The notes under the pieces were generated by a model. It did no database searches. It was not told the DNA's origin and was given only the letters and a program-made list of their open reading frames with translations. From contig KN817585.1 in NCBI GenBank assembly GCA_000827495.1, forward strand, positions 155,259-219,258: a DNA stretch of 64,000 nucleotides. The letters are read 5' to 3'. Positions 1 through 11,354 of this stretch are shown piece after piece. Within the stretch, counting starts at the first letter, position 1. Every line of letters begins with the position of its first letter. The translations under genes and the position numbers were made by a program. This DNA comes from Hypholoma sublateritium FD-334 SS-4 (Eukaryota > Basidiomycota > Agaricomycetes > Agaricales > Strophariaceae).

Positions 1-2286
1 CCGCGAGAGCCGGGGCGACGCAGGCAGCGACACGCCGGCATCGCGCGACGCGGCGCGGGAGTGCAGCGCCCGGCTCGAGGGCGCACGCGAGAGGGAGGGG
101 GCGCGCGAGTGCTGTTGTTGGTGTTGTGCTTGCTGTTGTTGCATTTGTTGCGCTTGCTGCTGCTGCTGCTGCGCCTGTTGCGCCTGCTGCTGCACCGGTT
201 GATACTCCTCCTGCCCCGCCTGCGCCTGCGACTGCGCGCCAGACAGGGGCGGGCCGACGTACACCTGCGACGCGCTCGCGTGCGGGCTCTGGTACGGGTG
301 TGCGTGCGGCGGCCCGCCATTTCCGTTAGGAGCGCGCGCGTGGGAATGCGACCGAGAATGGGCGGCTGAGTTCGGGTGGGAATGGGAATGCGCGGAATGC
401 GCCGAGTGGTTCGACTGGGAATTGGAGTGCGAATGCGCGGAGTGGGAGTGCGCCGAGAGGGAGTGGTTTGAGTGGGAGTGGGCGGAGTGCGAGTGTGCGG
501 AATGCGAGTTCGAGTGGTTGGAGTGCGAATGGGAATGCGCCGAGTACGCCGAGTACGCCGAGCTCAACGACGCCTGCGACGCCTGCGCCGCGCGGTGCCG
601 CGACCCTCGGGCGGGCGCAGCCGCGTGTCCGTGCGCGGTGTCTGAATATGCATTGTCCGCGTAGGCGGGGTACGGGGCGTAAGCGAGGTACGAAGGCGCG
701 CCGTGCGAAGGTAGTGGGGAAGAAGGCGCGACGTGGGAAGGTAATGGAGAAGAAGGCAAAGGAGACGAAGGCAGCGCAAACGCCGCGGCGAGCGCACTGG
801 GCGGGGGCGTGCACAGCGCGTTGGCGGCCTCCGCCTCGTCGGCGGGGTCGCGCGCGTGCGCGTCGCGCGGGCTTGAGGGGGCGTCTTCTGGTTCCTGACC
901 GCGTTCCAGTCGCTCCGCCTCCCCTCCATCAACACCCCGCTCATCACCTCCATCGACATCGTCGATGACACCAACATCACCACCCTCACCCCCCAGCTCA
1001 AACTCGCGCTCAGCCCCGCGCTCGAGCTCGAGCTCAAGCTCGCCCCCGAAGCCCTCCGCACCGCCGCTCGCGAGCAGCGCGTCGAGCCGCGCGCGCACGT
1101 CCGCGGAGTCGATGTACACCGCGTCGCGCACGCCGCCGCCGGTGCCGGTGCCGTCGGCGGGGGAGGGCGCGCTGGCGAGGCCGCTTGCGTAGCCGGTTGT
1201 GAGACCGCTTGCGTAGCCCGTAGTGAGACCACTGGCGAGGCCGGCGGAGGCGAGGCTGCTGGGCACGAGGAAGGTAGAAGCGGAGAGCGAGCCCGCGCGC
1301 GAGCGCCGCGTGGGCGGGGCGCGCGGGGGGAGGGGCGAGGACTGCGCGGGGGGCGGGCTGGCGAGGACGGATGCGCGGGTGGAGGGGGCGAGCGAGGCGC
1401 GGGTCGACGGGGCCTGGGAGGGGGCGTCGACGTCGACGTCGGCGGAGTGCGGGTCTGATGAGGGGGCAGAGGGAGAGGAGGAGAGCGAGGCGGAGAAGGA
1501 CGCAGCGAGCGCGGCGGACGGGCCCGCGGCGGCGTACGCGAGGAGCATCTGCGCGCTCGCGGAGCGGCGCACGGACATCGCCGTCGGGAGGTGGAACAGC
1601 GCGGGGGCGTCGTCGCCGGTACTGGGTGTGTCGTCGGCGTCGTTTTCGGCAGGACCCTGGGCGTGGGTGGTGTACGTGCGGTGGAGGTGCTGCACGGACG
1701 CCGAGCGGAAGCGCGTGCGGCGGGGCGCGTCGTCCGCGGCGGGGCGCCAGGCGAGGCTCGCGGGGAGGCCCGCGTCGGTGGCGAGAGGCACAGGGAGGAC
1801 GGCGGACGAGCCTGAGCCCGCGCCGGACGAGGCGGGCGTGTGCGTCTGGCGCGCGGTGGGCGCGGGGCGCACAGCGGTACTGGGCGCGGGCGGGGCTGCG
1901 GCCGGGGGCGAGGCGGGGCTCGCGGGCAGGGTGGGGAGCGGCTGCAGGGGGGTCAGCGGGCGCCGGGCAGGGGGCGGACGACGCACCTTGTCGCGCGGGG
2001 CGGGGCACACGAGGCTCTCGCGCGACGCGAAGCCGAGGAGGGGCGAGTCGGCGCGGTCGTCCGCGGAGGGCGGCGGGGCGGCGGCGGCGGCGGCGTCGGC
2101 GGCGAGGAGGATGCTCATGCGGCACTGGCTCGCGAGCCAGCGGCGCACGCGGGCGGCGCGGCGGTCGTCGTCGTCGGCGTCCGCGGGGGCGTGTGCGTTC
2201 TCCGCGGCGGCGGCGGACGAGGAGGAGGGGGCGGTGGAGGGCGGGGGCGAGGGCAGGGCGGGGGCGGCGGGGCGGGCCATGGCCAT
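1..2286 (-). CDS. Large low-complexity protein, 5' part only (runs off left edge)
   Basis: I do not recognise this gene. One minus-strand frame is open from an ATG at 2286-2284 to base 1 (762 codons, no stop); the nearby ATG at 2280-2278 is the alternative start. The product is biased throughout: Ala/Pro/Ser-rich N-terminus, an acidic-basic patch near residues 35-50, the phrase SPLLGFASRESLVCP near residue 85, Ser/Ala-rich middle, two tandem TTGYASGL-like repeats near residue 360, a Glu/Leu alternation near residue 420, a run of about 70 residues dominated by Ser-His-Asn alternation (residues about 585-660), and a Gln-rich stretch near residue 710. No catalytic motif or membrane segment is visible. 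In DNA this GC-rich several frames stay open by chance, but this one has a start, is the longest, and keeps a G-first codon pattern. A regulatory or scaffold protein is possible; introns cannot be excluded. Confidence 0.5.
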   Translation of the reverse strand, partial: MAMARPAAPALPSPPPSTAPSSSSAAAAENAHAPADADDDDRRAARVRRWLASQCRMSILLAADAAAAAAPPPSADDRADSPLLGFASRESLVCPAPRDKVRRPPPARRPLTPLQPLPTLPASPASPPAAAPPAPSTAVRPAPTARQTHTPASSGAGSGSSAVLPVPLATDAGLPASLAWRPAADDAPRRTRFRSASVQHLHRTYTTHAQGPAENDADDTPSTGDDAPALFHLPTAMSVRRSASAQMLLAYAAAGPSAALAASFSASLSSSPSAPSSDPHSADVDVDAPSQAPSTRASLAPSTRASVLASPPPAQSSPLPPRAPPTRRSRAGSLSASTFLVPSSLASAGLASGLTTGYASGLTTGYASGLASAPSPADGTGTGGGVRDAVYIDSADVRARLDALLASGGAEGFGGELELELERGAEREFELGGEGGDVGVIDDVDGGDERGVDGGEAERLERGQEPEDAPSSPRDAHARDPADEAEAANALCTPPPSALAAAFALPSSPLPSSPLPSHVAPSSPLPSHGAPSYLAYAPYPAYADNAYSDTAHGHAAAPARGSRHRAAQASQASLSSAYSAYSAHSHSHSNHSNSHSAHSHSAHSHSNHSLSAHSHSAHSHSNSQSNHSAHSAHSHSHPNSAAHSRSHSHARAPNGNGGPPHAHPYQSPHASASQVYVGPPLSGAQSQAQAGQEEYQPVQQQAQQAQQQQQQAQQMQQQQAQHQQQHSRAPSLSRAPSSRALHSRAASRDAGVSLPASPRLSR

Positions 2287-5200
2287 GGGGGCGCAGAGGC
2301 TCGACGGGGGGTTATAGCTGCAGGCGACGGGCGGAATGCTCCCCACCGAGCAAGCAAGCTGCTATTTTCCCCCCCGATGCGATCTCCAGTTTATTTATTG
2401 CGTTATTTATTTGCTGACCTAATATCCCGCTCGCACGCGCCTCGGCCCCGCCCGCACCCACGCTTCGAGCGCGCCTGCACCCCGGCCCGCCCAGCTGGCA
2501 ACAAGCCTGCGCGCCCGTCTGACGCCCAGCGCTGGCGTCGTACCACCCTCCTGCCCGGACAGACCCCACCCACCCAGAGACCCTGCGCACAGCCCCCCGC
2601 TTGGCGCCGCGACTGCGGGCGCCTGCTTCTCGCGCGCGCTCGCACGACGTCATCGCGCCGCCCTACAGCCCCCGACCCCGCGCATCCACCCGTGCCCCCT
2701 CGCCCCCGTCCGCGCATCCAGCACACTCATTCTCCTTACACCACCCACTGCCCCCCCCCCTGTGCACGGCGCACCCCCCGGGGCCAGAAGCACGCCACGC
2801 CACGTCACCGTCCCACGCCCGCCCACACCGCCACGCCAAGCACACCTGCGACTAGCGCAGGCGCCCTGCCGACCCGCAATACCGCACCGCACCGGCCGCC
2901 GTGTTGGGACTAGCGCCACTGCCCACGCCGCGTGTACTCAGGGTGTTTCCGAATGGCCGCCAATGGTCCGTCGCCGGGCTGGGCCGCGCACCTTCCCCCT
3001 TCGCCACTCCTCGCATCGCGCCGAAACGCGCTGGCGTCGGCCGGGCGCACATCAATGGAGCCGATTATATTATATTTGTACGCTGCGTCGCGGTCGGAGC
3101 GGCGCACGAGACCGCTTCGCACTACTACTGGAGACGGAAAGGGGCATACGCCCGCCCCTCCTCGCGCTTGGGTTGCCGGGCGCGCGCGCGCTAGCTAGCA
3201 CCCCGCCCCTCCGCCCATACGCGCCACCACGCGCGTCCATCTCCCGTCGCCAACCGCCGTCGCCGACCACCGTACATAGGAAGTGCCCCGTCGCGAGTGC
3301 ACCCCGCAGGAAGCACCCATCCCCGCATCCCCGCATCCTCCCACCCGAGGCTAGAGTCTGGCCACCTCGGGCGGCAAGGCGACGCGACGCATATTGCCGT
3401 CTCCGGATACCGAGGGCGTGTTGTCGTTGGTCGTCGGGGCGGTAGGTAGGTGGGTGGGTGCTGCAATGCGCGTTGGGGCCGACGGGTAGGATGTCGCGGT
3501 ATCGACGTCTGCCTGCGGAGACAACTGGGGTGTAGGGGTGCGCACTGTAGTATATTATTTGGCGACCTGCGCGCGTGGGCAGGCGCGTTGGCGCCCGGGC
3601 TCCTACGCGGCTGTGTATACATGCGTGTCCGCGAGGGTGTGTGTAGTACTAGTACTTGGTGGAATGCGCAGCGAAGGGGTGGTTACCGTCGACGCATCCT
3701 CAATAACATAATATGATATAAAAGAAGCGCCGCAGCGCAATGCAACGCAGCTGCACCTACGTACGTATGTACCCCGGGACGCACCTCGCCCGAAAGCACG
3801 CGCCGCGCCGGGCTCAAATCGTGCAGGCGCAGACAGTCGACGCACGGCGGCGACCGAGTGGTCATTCCGAAAAAGAGAAAGGAAGAGAACGCTGCACGCG
3901 ACGCGTCACCCCAACCCCACCGCGCGCGCGTGTGGCGCACTGCTCGCGCACAGCACACAGCGCACACCGCTGCGTGCGGGGACCCGCCGAGCGAGTAAGC
4001 ACATCGAAGCGCCGTCGAGAAGGCAGCGCCCACCCGCATGCATGCGCGATGCCTCGGGCGAGGCGAAGCAACGCAACGCAACGCAATGCCGCGCGCATCT
4101 GGGGGAGGGGACGGGACGTCGTCGGCGCGGTGCACGGTGCATGGGATGGGCGTGCAGCGCGATATCAAGATTGGGTCAAATACGAAGAACGGAGAGCGAG
4201 GACGAGAAGGGGGGGATGGACCCCGCCACGCCCCGCGCACTGAGCGCCGTATTTTATTTGACTCGAATTAACCTCGAGCGTGGAACACGGCGCGCGCGTG
4301 GCTGCCTTCCAGGCGGCTCAGCGCCGTCCGTGCGCTGTGCCGAGTCGTGCGGTGCGGGGTGCTGTGCATGAGCGGGGCAGGTCCAAGCGCGGCGGATCAT
4401 TTCAGAAGAAAGAAAGAAAAGCGCCTCCTCGCCTCGATATCCTCCCAGCCCTCATCAAAGCACCCCCCACCCTCTCCCCATGCACAGCGCCCGACCGCGG
4501 CAGTCGCGGCAGCAAGCTACATAGGTACGCGCCCCGTAGCATTGGATGCAGCGCGGACCGTGCGCTCGGGGAGGGAGGGGGAGGGGGGTCGTGGTATACG
4601 GACAGGAAAGAAGGGAATACGGTGGGAAGGGGGCGGAGGGCGGCTGCGCTGAAGCGCCGTCTCTGGGCGCGTATGCTCTCCCGGATTCAGCGCGCCGCCG
4701 ACGATGTGAGCAGGTGCATCCAGGCGTATGTTATTTGACCGCGGGTCGTAGAAAAACGACGGCGCGTGCCCCGCCCGGCCCACATCGCCCCCTCCGTCGA
4801 GCGGTTGGGTGCGTGCGTGTGCAGGCGCCGAGCGGGTGAGCAGCAGCGACGCGGTGGATCATTTCATAAGAAAGAAAGAAGTTGATGAGGAACGAAAGGA
4901 AGCGCGCACGCGCGTCGAGTGATGTGGTCGCGCGCCTCCCCGTGAACAGGGCCCGGCGACCTGTAGTGAGGTAGATGCACGCCTGCGGCGTTGGGTATGC
5001 GGCGGCGCGCGTGCACCGCGGATCGTGCGCTCGGAGGGTGGGAGTGACGCGATGCGGTCAGAGGAGTGGGGTAGCGGCGGCCAGGAATCATTTCATAAGA
5101 AAGAAAGAAGTTGAAGAGGAACGAAAGGAAAGCGCGCACGCGCGTCAATGATATGCTCCCAGCGTGCATCGCGGTGGGTCGCGCACTGCCTCGTCGTGCA

Positions 5201-7800
5201 CAGCGCCGACTGCGGCGGCGGGGAAATGACACCAGCGGCGTTGCGTATGCGGCGGCGCGGCTGGTAGTTGGCGCGGGTAGACGTGGGCCGTGCGCTCGGA
5301 GGGTGGGAGGGACGCGATGCGCTCAGGGGAATGGGGCACCGTGAGTCGTGGTATACGGACGGGAAAGAAGAAAATGTAATGAGGAGAGGACGCGGAGGGC
5401 GCCTGCGCGCGAGTGCAATTGCGTTGAAGCGCTGTCTCCACACTCGTCGCGTTCTTCGCGCGCACTGGGCGCGTATGCTCATCGCGGCGGCACACGGCCT
5501 CCCGGATCCCGCGCGCCCGCCGACGATGTGAGCAGGATGCGACAGCCGCAATCGCAGGCCCGTTAATGCAAGACGCGGGCAGACGCCGGAGAGGCGCACA
5601 GCGCGCATGCGCGCCCATGCGCGCGCAGGACGCACCGGGCAGCGCGTACGCGACGGCGGCAGCGGCGGACTCGGAGGCGCGCGCCGTCGCGCGGTGCTGA
5701 AAACGAACGGGGGTGGCCCCGCCCCTGCCCCTGCCGGGGCCTGCCCGCAGTGCCATTGGACAGATTGTCTCTCGCCAGTGCCATTGGGCGATCAAATACG
5801 CTCCTACGCCTCGCACGTCCGTCGTGCGTCTCCCAGGGTTACATATGAAGTACGTACCGAATCTTACATACATATGACATGCAAGGCGTGAACTGTATTT
5901 GACAACATCAAGAACGCGCGGAATTTGGGCGGGTCTGGAGGGTCCTGCGCGGACCCGATGCGTGATTATGATTAGGCGATTGGGCAGGACGCGTAGCTGT
6001 GCTGGGGTCGCGGCGGCGTGCGACGCTGCAGTGCGCTTGTAAGCGCCGTGGGCGCTTCCGGGCGTACCCAGAATGGTGTTCATGCAATTACTTGCCTGAG
6101 CCGTGAGACGACGAGCTCTAGATCCGTGCGTGCACGGGGAGGAGCGCGGGATCACGCACGCACGCGGCACCGACAACTACAACTTGCGCTGCGCGCCCAT
6201 ACATGCGGAGACGCGATTGGCCCGCACACCCGCCATCCGCTGCCGCGAGAAAGTGAGCATCGTATCATCTGCACAGTCTCCCGGCGGGGAAGGCGGCGGC
6301 GCGCCTGTCGCCCGCCGGCCGGACGCCCGTGCCGATTGGGCAGTTTATTTTGGCGCGCGTGCGTCTTCGCCCTGGTGTGCTATACATAACAGACTTGAGG
6401 GTTGAGGAAGTCCTTCTAGGGCCTTCTGTGCTTCGCGGAGCTTATATTACATAGAAGTTATCAGCCCGCAGACGCTGCGATCTATCATCTTTCGCCATAC
6501 GCGCACGCACGCAGCGTACCCCGCCCCCTTCGCCCAGCGGCCGCTTCCCATTTGCAGGCTGCCCGCTGTTCGCGGATGCGCGCGGCGCAGCACGGCGGTT
6601 CATGCCCGTCCCGCAGTGCTGCTTAGCGGTTAGTGCGTTACGACAGCGCACGAAGAACACTGCGTTGTGCTTCTGCGCCCACCGTTACGGCCCCTGCCGC
6701 GCAGCCGCACGCCTTCCTACGCGCCGGGGCGCTCAAGCTGCGCGAGGCACGGCCTCGTTGCGTGCGTGCTCGCCGGGGTGCTGGCGCGCTGCTAAGTATA
6801 TTACGCGTTGTATTCCATTTGGGTGTGCGAGCCCGGCGCCCCAATTAGCGCGCCATCGCCGCTGCGCCGTGCGTTCTTTACATCCACCGCACAGCCGGAA
6901 ACTAGCTAGCGAGGCGCGCTCGCGCACGCAGCTGGCTGCCGGCGACGTGCATTTCCTGAGCGTGTGCTGCGCAGACGGGTGTCGTGCGCGATGCGCACGC
7001 ACCAGCAGTTGGGCCACGCCGCCGCCGATTGGGTCGCCGTACTTCGGATCATCGCATCGCAGAATAAGGTATTCCCCCGCATGCAGCGGCGTCCCGCCTC
7101 TCGTCCACGGCGCCGCGTATCAGCGGCATAGGTGTCGACGCCCCGCGCAGCTCCGCGAACGCACACGCACGGCTACATACGCGCGGCCGCCCGGATCGGA
7201 CGCCTGACTTATGCGCAGACGGCATAATTGAATCGCGCTGCCATTGTGCCTGATGCCGGTGCCGGGGCACGCTCGCGCGCGCGACGCGCACCCGCCCAGC
7301 GCACCATCGCGTATCCCCGCACACTCGGGTGCGTCGCGCGGCCTCGTTCCCGCACAGCGCCCGGGGAGGCAGTGCACCGCCCAGACGGGAGCGTGCATCT
7401 CCCCCCGCGCGCGCGTATCTACGCACCGCGAGGCGCAGACGCATGCCGGCATGCACCGCTGCTATGTCCTGCTATGCCCATCTATGGCGTAGCAGCCGCT
7501 GCTAAGTGGGACGGGCCGGCCCGAGCGCACGCCCGCGCGCGTCCCGGCGCTCGCACGCTCTATCGACGCTGCACTGCACTGCACCCGTGCGCGTCCCACG
7601 GCTGTCGCGCAGCGCGCGCGTGGGATGGCGCGACGCGCGAGAACGCGCGGCTGGGGCTCAGCCGGATTCATAACCCCATATCCGGCGCGCGGGCGCTACG
7701 TCTTCCGCGTCTGGCATAGTCTGGCGTAGTCTGTCGCGCGCAAGCCCGCGCGATGGCCGCTGGGCGTCTAGGTCTGGGCCTGCTGTCGCGTGCCGTCTTC
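2287..7800. other. GC-rich region without a supported gene
   Basis: About 5.5 kb of strongly GC- and CpG-rich DNA. Many frames are open for 60-200 codons on both strands at once, with Arg/Ala/Pro-rich translations and no conserved motif, as expected from base composition alone. It contains short simple runs (for example repeated CGCAA near 4066-4090) and the degenerate repeat described separately. The first few hundred bases presumably hold the promoter of the leftward gene. The high CpG content argues against C-to-T repeat mutation here. Confidence 0.6.
4396..5545. repeat. Degenerate three-copy repeat in GC-rich DNA
   Basis: A block starting ATCATTTCATAAGAAAGAAA or a close variant begins at 4396, 4858 and 5087; copies two and three lie 229 bp apart and the first gap (462 bp) is about twice that. 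After copies two and three comes a shared GAGGAACGAAAGGAA stretch and a GCGCGCACGCGCGTC stretch. A second shared module with GTGCGCTCGG occurs near 4560, 5024 and 5289. A third, GTGGTATACGGAC, occurs near 4591 and 5347. A fourth, CCGACGATGTGAGCAGG, follows near 4697 and 5519. The order of modules is kept, so this is a diverged tandem array. No protein is encoded. Confidence 0.7.
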
Positions 7801-10018
7801 AATTCTGGATTTCAGATGCCCGTCTGGCACATTGATACATGTGCCAGAATGCTGGCCTTGACACGTTTACTGAGGGATTTCCATAGCAGGCGACCGCCGC
7901 CAGCCAGTGTCACTTCACAGAATCATCTCGGGCGAGCAACATGCCTAGGATGAAAGGACCCCAGATTCTGAAGTGTGAATGAAAAGACAAGCGCTATTAT
8001 CGTCACTATATAGGGTAGTAATTACACATGATACCCAAGACAAATTGAGATCAAAGCCTGTTCGCACTCGCCGATCAGCCTTGCATTGAGTACTTGCACT
8101 GCTTGATGCACGCTGATCTACGACGATGCACGTATAGCAATGCATTCATGATCATCGCCGGTCATGCAAGGCATCCTACCGGATAAAATCTATCCACGAG
8201 TGCGTTAGGCATCCAAGTCCCCCCTCTAGTGGACTGTCGCGCAAACTGCGCCTGCTCCACGCAGGCCGCGCACGATGGCGAATCCACGCTCAAACGCACA
8301 CGCAGACGCGCCACCGCTCGATCAGAGACGCGCAAGAACATGACCCTACTGATCCATCCCGCGCGAAACCTGCGCTGCGCGTATCACGCTGCTGCGTTCT
8401 CTCGAACGCTCCATGCGCGCTTCTGCTTTGACGAGCCGTATACGGCGATATGCGATGACCCGTGGCGTGCGTGCCAACTGATGATCACGGATGATCCCAT
8501 CGCGCACCTTGGGATTTGCAACCCCGGCGCAATCACAGCTAGCGCGCGCGTTGATGGACAGGCGCTCCTCAGGGCCTGGGCGCGGCGTGCCTTGCATCTC
8601 TTCGAAGATCACGAGCGCTCAGCGCAGGCTAGAAGGGCGCATGGCACCTCGGAGGCCGGCTCAGATTCTAGCGCGCGCAGCACCCCCGCCGCACGCTCGC
8701 TGAGGCCCCTAAACGCTATATTTTCTTCTTTCTTACTTGGTCCCCCTGAGCTGTCGCGAATCGCGTGCGCTAGTCAGCGTTGAGTCAGCGTGCGTGCGCT
8801 GGTTCTTCGCCTGCACGCGATTTCAATTATAATCTCCGGGTATACTAGTGGCCGTTTTTTGTTGGGTACATTTCCGATTGAGACTTGACGTTCAGAGAAA
8901 CAATTGAGAAGGATTTCCCACATTTCATTCCACGATGGGCGCCAATTAAAACCTCGCGTACTATCTTACAACTATTTTAGGCATTACTACTATGTCTAGC
9001 CTACTCCAGGTATGCGTAAGCCACAGTCTCTTTAGTGAGCTCGGACAGTAACTAAAGCATTTACATAGGCTACTTGTAGGCTACAGCTGTCTATGTCCTT
9101 CAGCTACTGCATCCAAGCCATGCCAACAACTATGAAAACCTATTCCTCGGAGGTCGGCGATAAGATTGTGTCATGCGATTAATACGATTCATTCCGATAA
9201 TTCGGGGGTTGCAAATGTCATGGAATCAGACGTGATCAGTGAAATTCACTGAATCAGGTCGAAATCATATCCAGGCTTCTATGAGTGCCAACAGTCCATT
9301 TTTCTTCCGTACATATATAAACTGACATCGATTTATTCGAGGACCTGCCTATATTTTTTCCAGAAACTTTCAGCAGGAATGGGAGAATTGGAGAGAAAAG
9401 TTAGAGGACTCTAATACATATACCTGATAAACGAAATGTTTCGATCGAAGCAATAAGCTCGTTGAACTTGCGTTGAATGGTTTCTCTGAGACGGTTTCCA
9501 AGGAGTTCCAAGGCTGGTTCGCTCCAGTTTCCACCTTTCAAACCCCGCCGGCATCTATAAATACACGTTTATTCCTCCACGCTATTGTTGATTTGACACA
9601 GGCAAGCGATTCTCGGCGCTCGCTGGCAATTCCCTTGATTGAAAACAACGATGTGCATGTCTAGTGCTGGTGAGCTCTGACAACACTGCATTCATAGACT
9701 TTCGGACCGCTGGAACATGGTCGGACAGACTTTCTCCCTCGAAGACGCAGGCGATACAGCTCAGAAAACATGTTGGCGTGGCGCGCGGCCACATGCGCTT
9801 CTTCCTGGAGGTTAAACGTTAGATACTTATCTACGGACCCGACTCTCGGACACCCCACGGACCGGCCGGGATGACGCGAATAAGTCAAGGGACGTGTCGG
9901 CCAGCTCAAACGTTTGAAATAAGCCAAGTACAGCCCACTCAGATCTCCACATTAAAAGAAGCAGCGCCCGTGTCAAGGCTTGCTGACGCCCCAGACATCC
10001 CCTTCATCCGCTAGCGCC
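7801..10018. other. Intergenic region after the composition drop
   Basis: Near 7.75-8.8 kb the sequence changes from very GC-rich to about balanced and stays so. No gene is supported. An open frame at 8229-8783 (+) has no recognisable motif and sits in the last GC-rich patch. The last few hundred bases are the presumed promoter of the glycosidase-like gene that starts at 10019. Confidence 0.5.
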
Positions 10019-11354
10019 ATGTCGCGCTTTGAACTGCCGCGCGCATTTCTTTCTTTCGTGCTCCTCGCGGTGATATCGCGGACCGCCGGCTCCCCAGCTG
10101 GCTCGCCTGCGTTCCCCTTTTCGCCAGGATTCGACATACAGAATGTGGCCGCTCTGGCAAAGTCCTTACCGTCACACTCCTGGGAGTTTGGGACTGCGAC
10201 AGAAACGCTTCTCGAGCTCTACGACGCCGACCATTCGGTATTCGGCGCACACCCGTTCCCAGTGCCAACGATCCAGCCTGCTGATTCTCAAGCGTTATCA
10301 TATGCTCAAGCAAATATTGTCATTGGAACTCCCCCCGACGGGTTGAGCGACGGCGATGGCGCAGTGGGGGATCCTGCTAGTTTGGGCGTTGGCGCTGTCA
10401 TGCTGGGGAAAACGAACGGGTCGTATGCTGCCGCCGCGACAGCCGAAATCGATTACCTACTCACGCAAGCGCCGCGGTGGCCGAACGGGGCGATCTCCCA
10501 TCGTGCGCAATACGCCGAACTTTGGTGAGCTTCCACGATTTTCGCATTTCATGGGCATCTAGCTGATCCCTGTGCAATTCAGGGCGGACTTCGTTTACAT
10601 GGCACCTCCCTTTATTGCTTACTACGGCGTGGCCACGAATAACGCGACTATTCTGAAGGCTGGGGTAGACCAATGCATCCTATACCAACAGGTTCTCATT
10701 GCAAATACCACCACCGCCTCACCGAGCCCCCCTTCCAGCCACCCAGTTTCCGCTGCGGGCTTGTTAACCCATATTGACGGTCCGGTCAGCGACGATCCCG
10801 GCATTTGGTCCACTGGAAATGGGTGGTATACCGCTGGCACAGCGCGCGTGCTGGCAACGCTCCTTAAAGCACCTTCCTCTATATTCCAGAGCGGCGCGGA
10901 AACATCGGGCAAATGGCGAGCTGGCGCAGCGGCTACCCTCGTCGGCCTGATCAAGGAGGTCCTCGAGGGCGCAATAAGCGCAAACACCGACGGCAACCTC
11001 CTGCGCAACTACATCGACGATACGACTTGGTTTGGCGAAATTTCCGGGACCAATTTGCTCGCGAGCGTCGCGTTCCGTCTCGCGACGCTGTCGAAAACCT
11101 CATCGCTTGGAAGCCCGCTGATTTCCACCGCCGATAGCCTGCGGTATATCGCATGGGCTCAGAATGTCCGGACTACAATGGGCACCAACGGGCACATCAC
11201 ATCCAACGGTACTGCAATTCCCGCAATTAACCCGCTTAATTGGGGGGACCGCACTCCATGGACTGCTGGGAGTCCCGAAGGGCAGAACTTTGTAGTGCTG
11301 ATGTACGCGGCATGGAGAGATTGTGTTGAGGCGAAGGTTGTTGGGTGCACTTAA
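10019..11354 (+). CDS. Secreted six-hairpin glycosidase-like protein (GH105/GH88-like)
   Basis: Two exons, 10019-10524 and 10583-11354, separated by a 58-nt GT-AG intron that keeps the frame; 425 residues. The ATG at 10019 is followed at once by a signal peptide (basic start, hydrophobic FLSFVLLAVI core, cleavage near residue 25). The rest is Trp/Gly/Asn-rich with an (alpha/alpha)6-barrel look: DFVYMAPPFIAYYG just after the splice, then GIWSTGNGWYTAGTARVL and DDTTWFGEISGTNLLASVAFRL, resembling the GNGW and DTTW elements of unsaturated rhamnogalacturonyl/glucuronyl hydrolase-like six-hairpin proteins. Several N-x-S/T sites fit secretion. It probably trims plant or fungal cell-wall oligosaccharides outside the cell; the exact substrate cannot be read from the sequence. 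It stands alone, with more than 2 kb of empty DNA on each side. Confidence 0.7.

Noticed and set aside
1034..2417. Long Arg- and Gly-rich frames on both strands over the left-edge gene
   Set aside because: They are other-phase shadows of the one frame that stays open to the edge; Arg-rich readings are typical of shadow frames in GC-rich DNA.
8229..8783. 184-codon open frame (+) in the last GC-rich patch
   Set aside because: No motif, no family resemblance, overlapping open frames on both strands; explained by composition.
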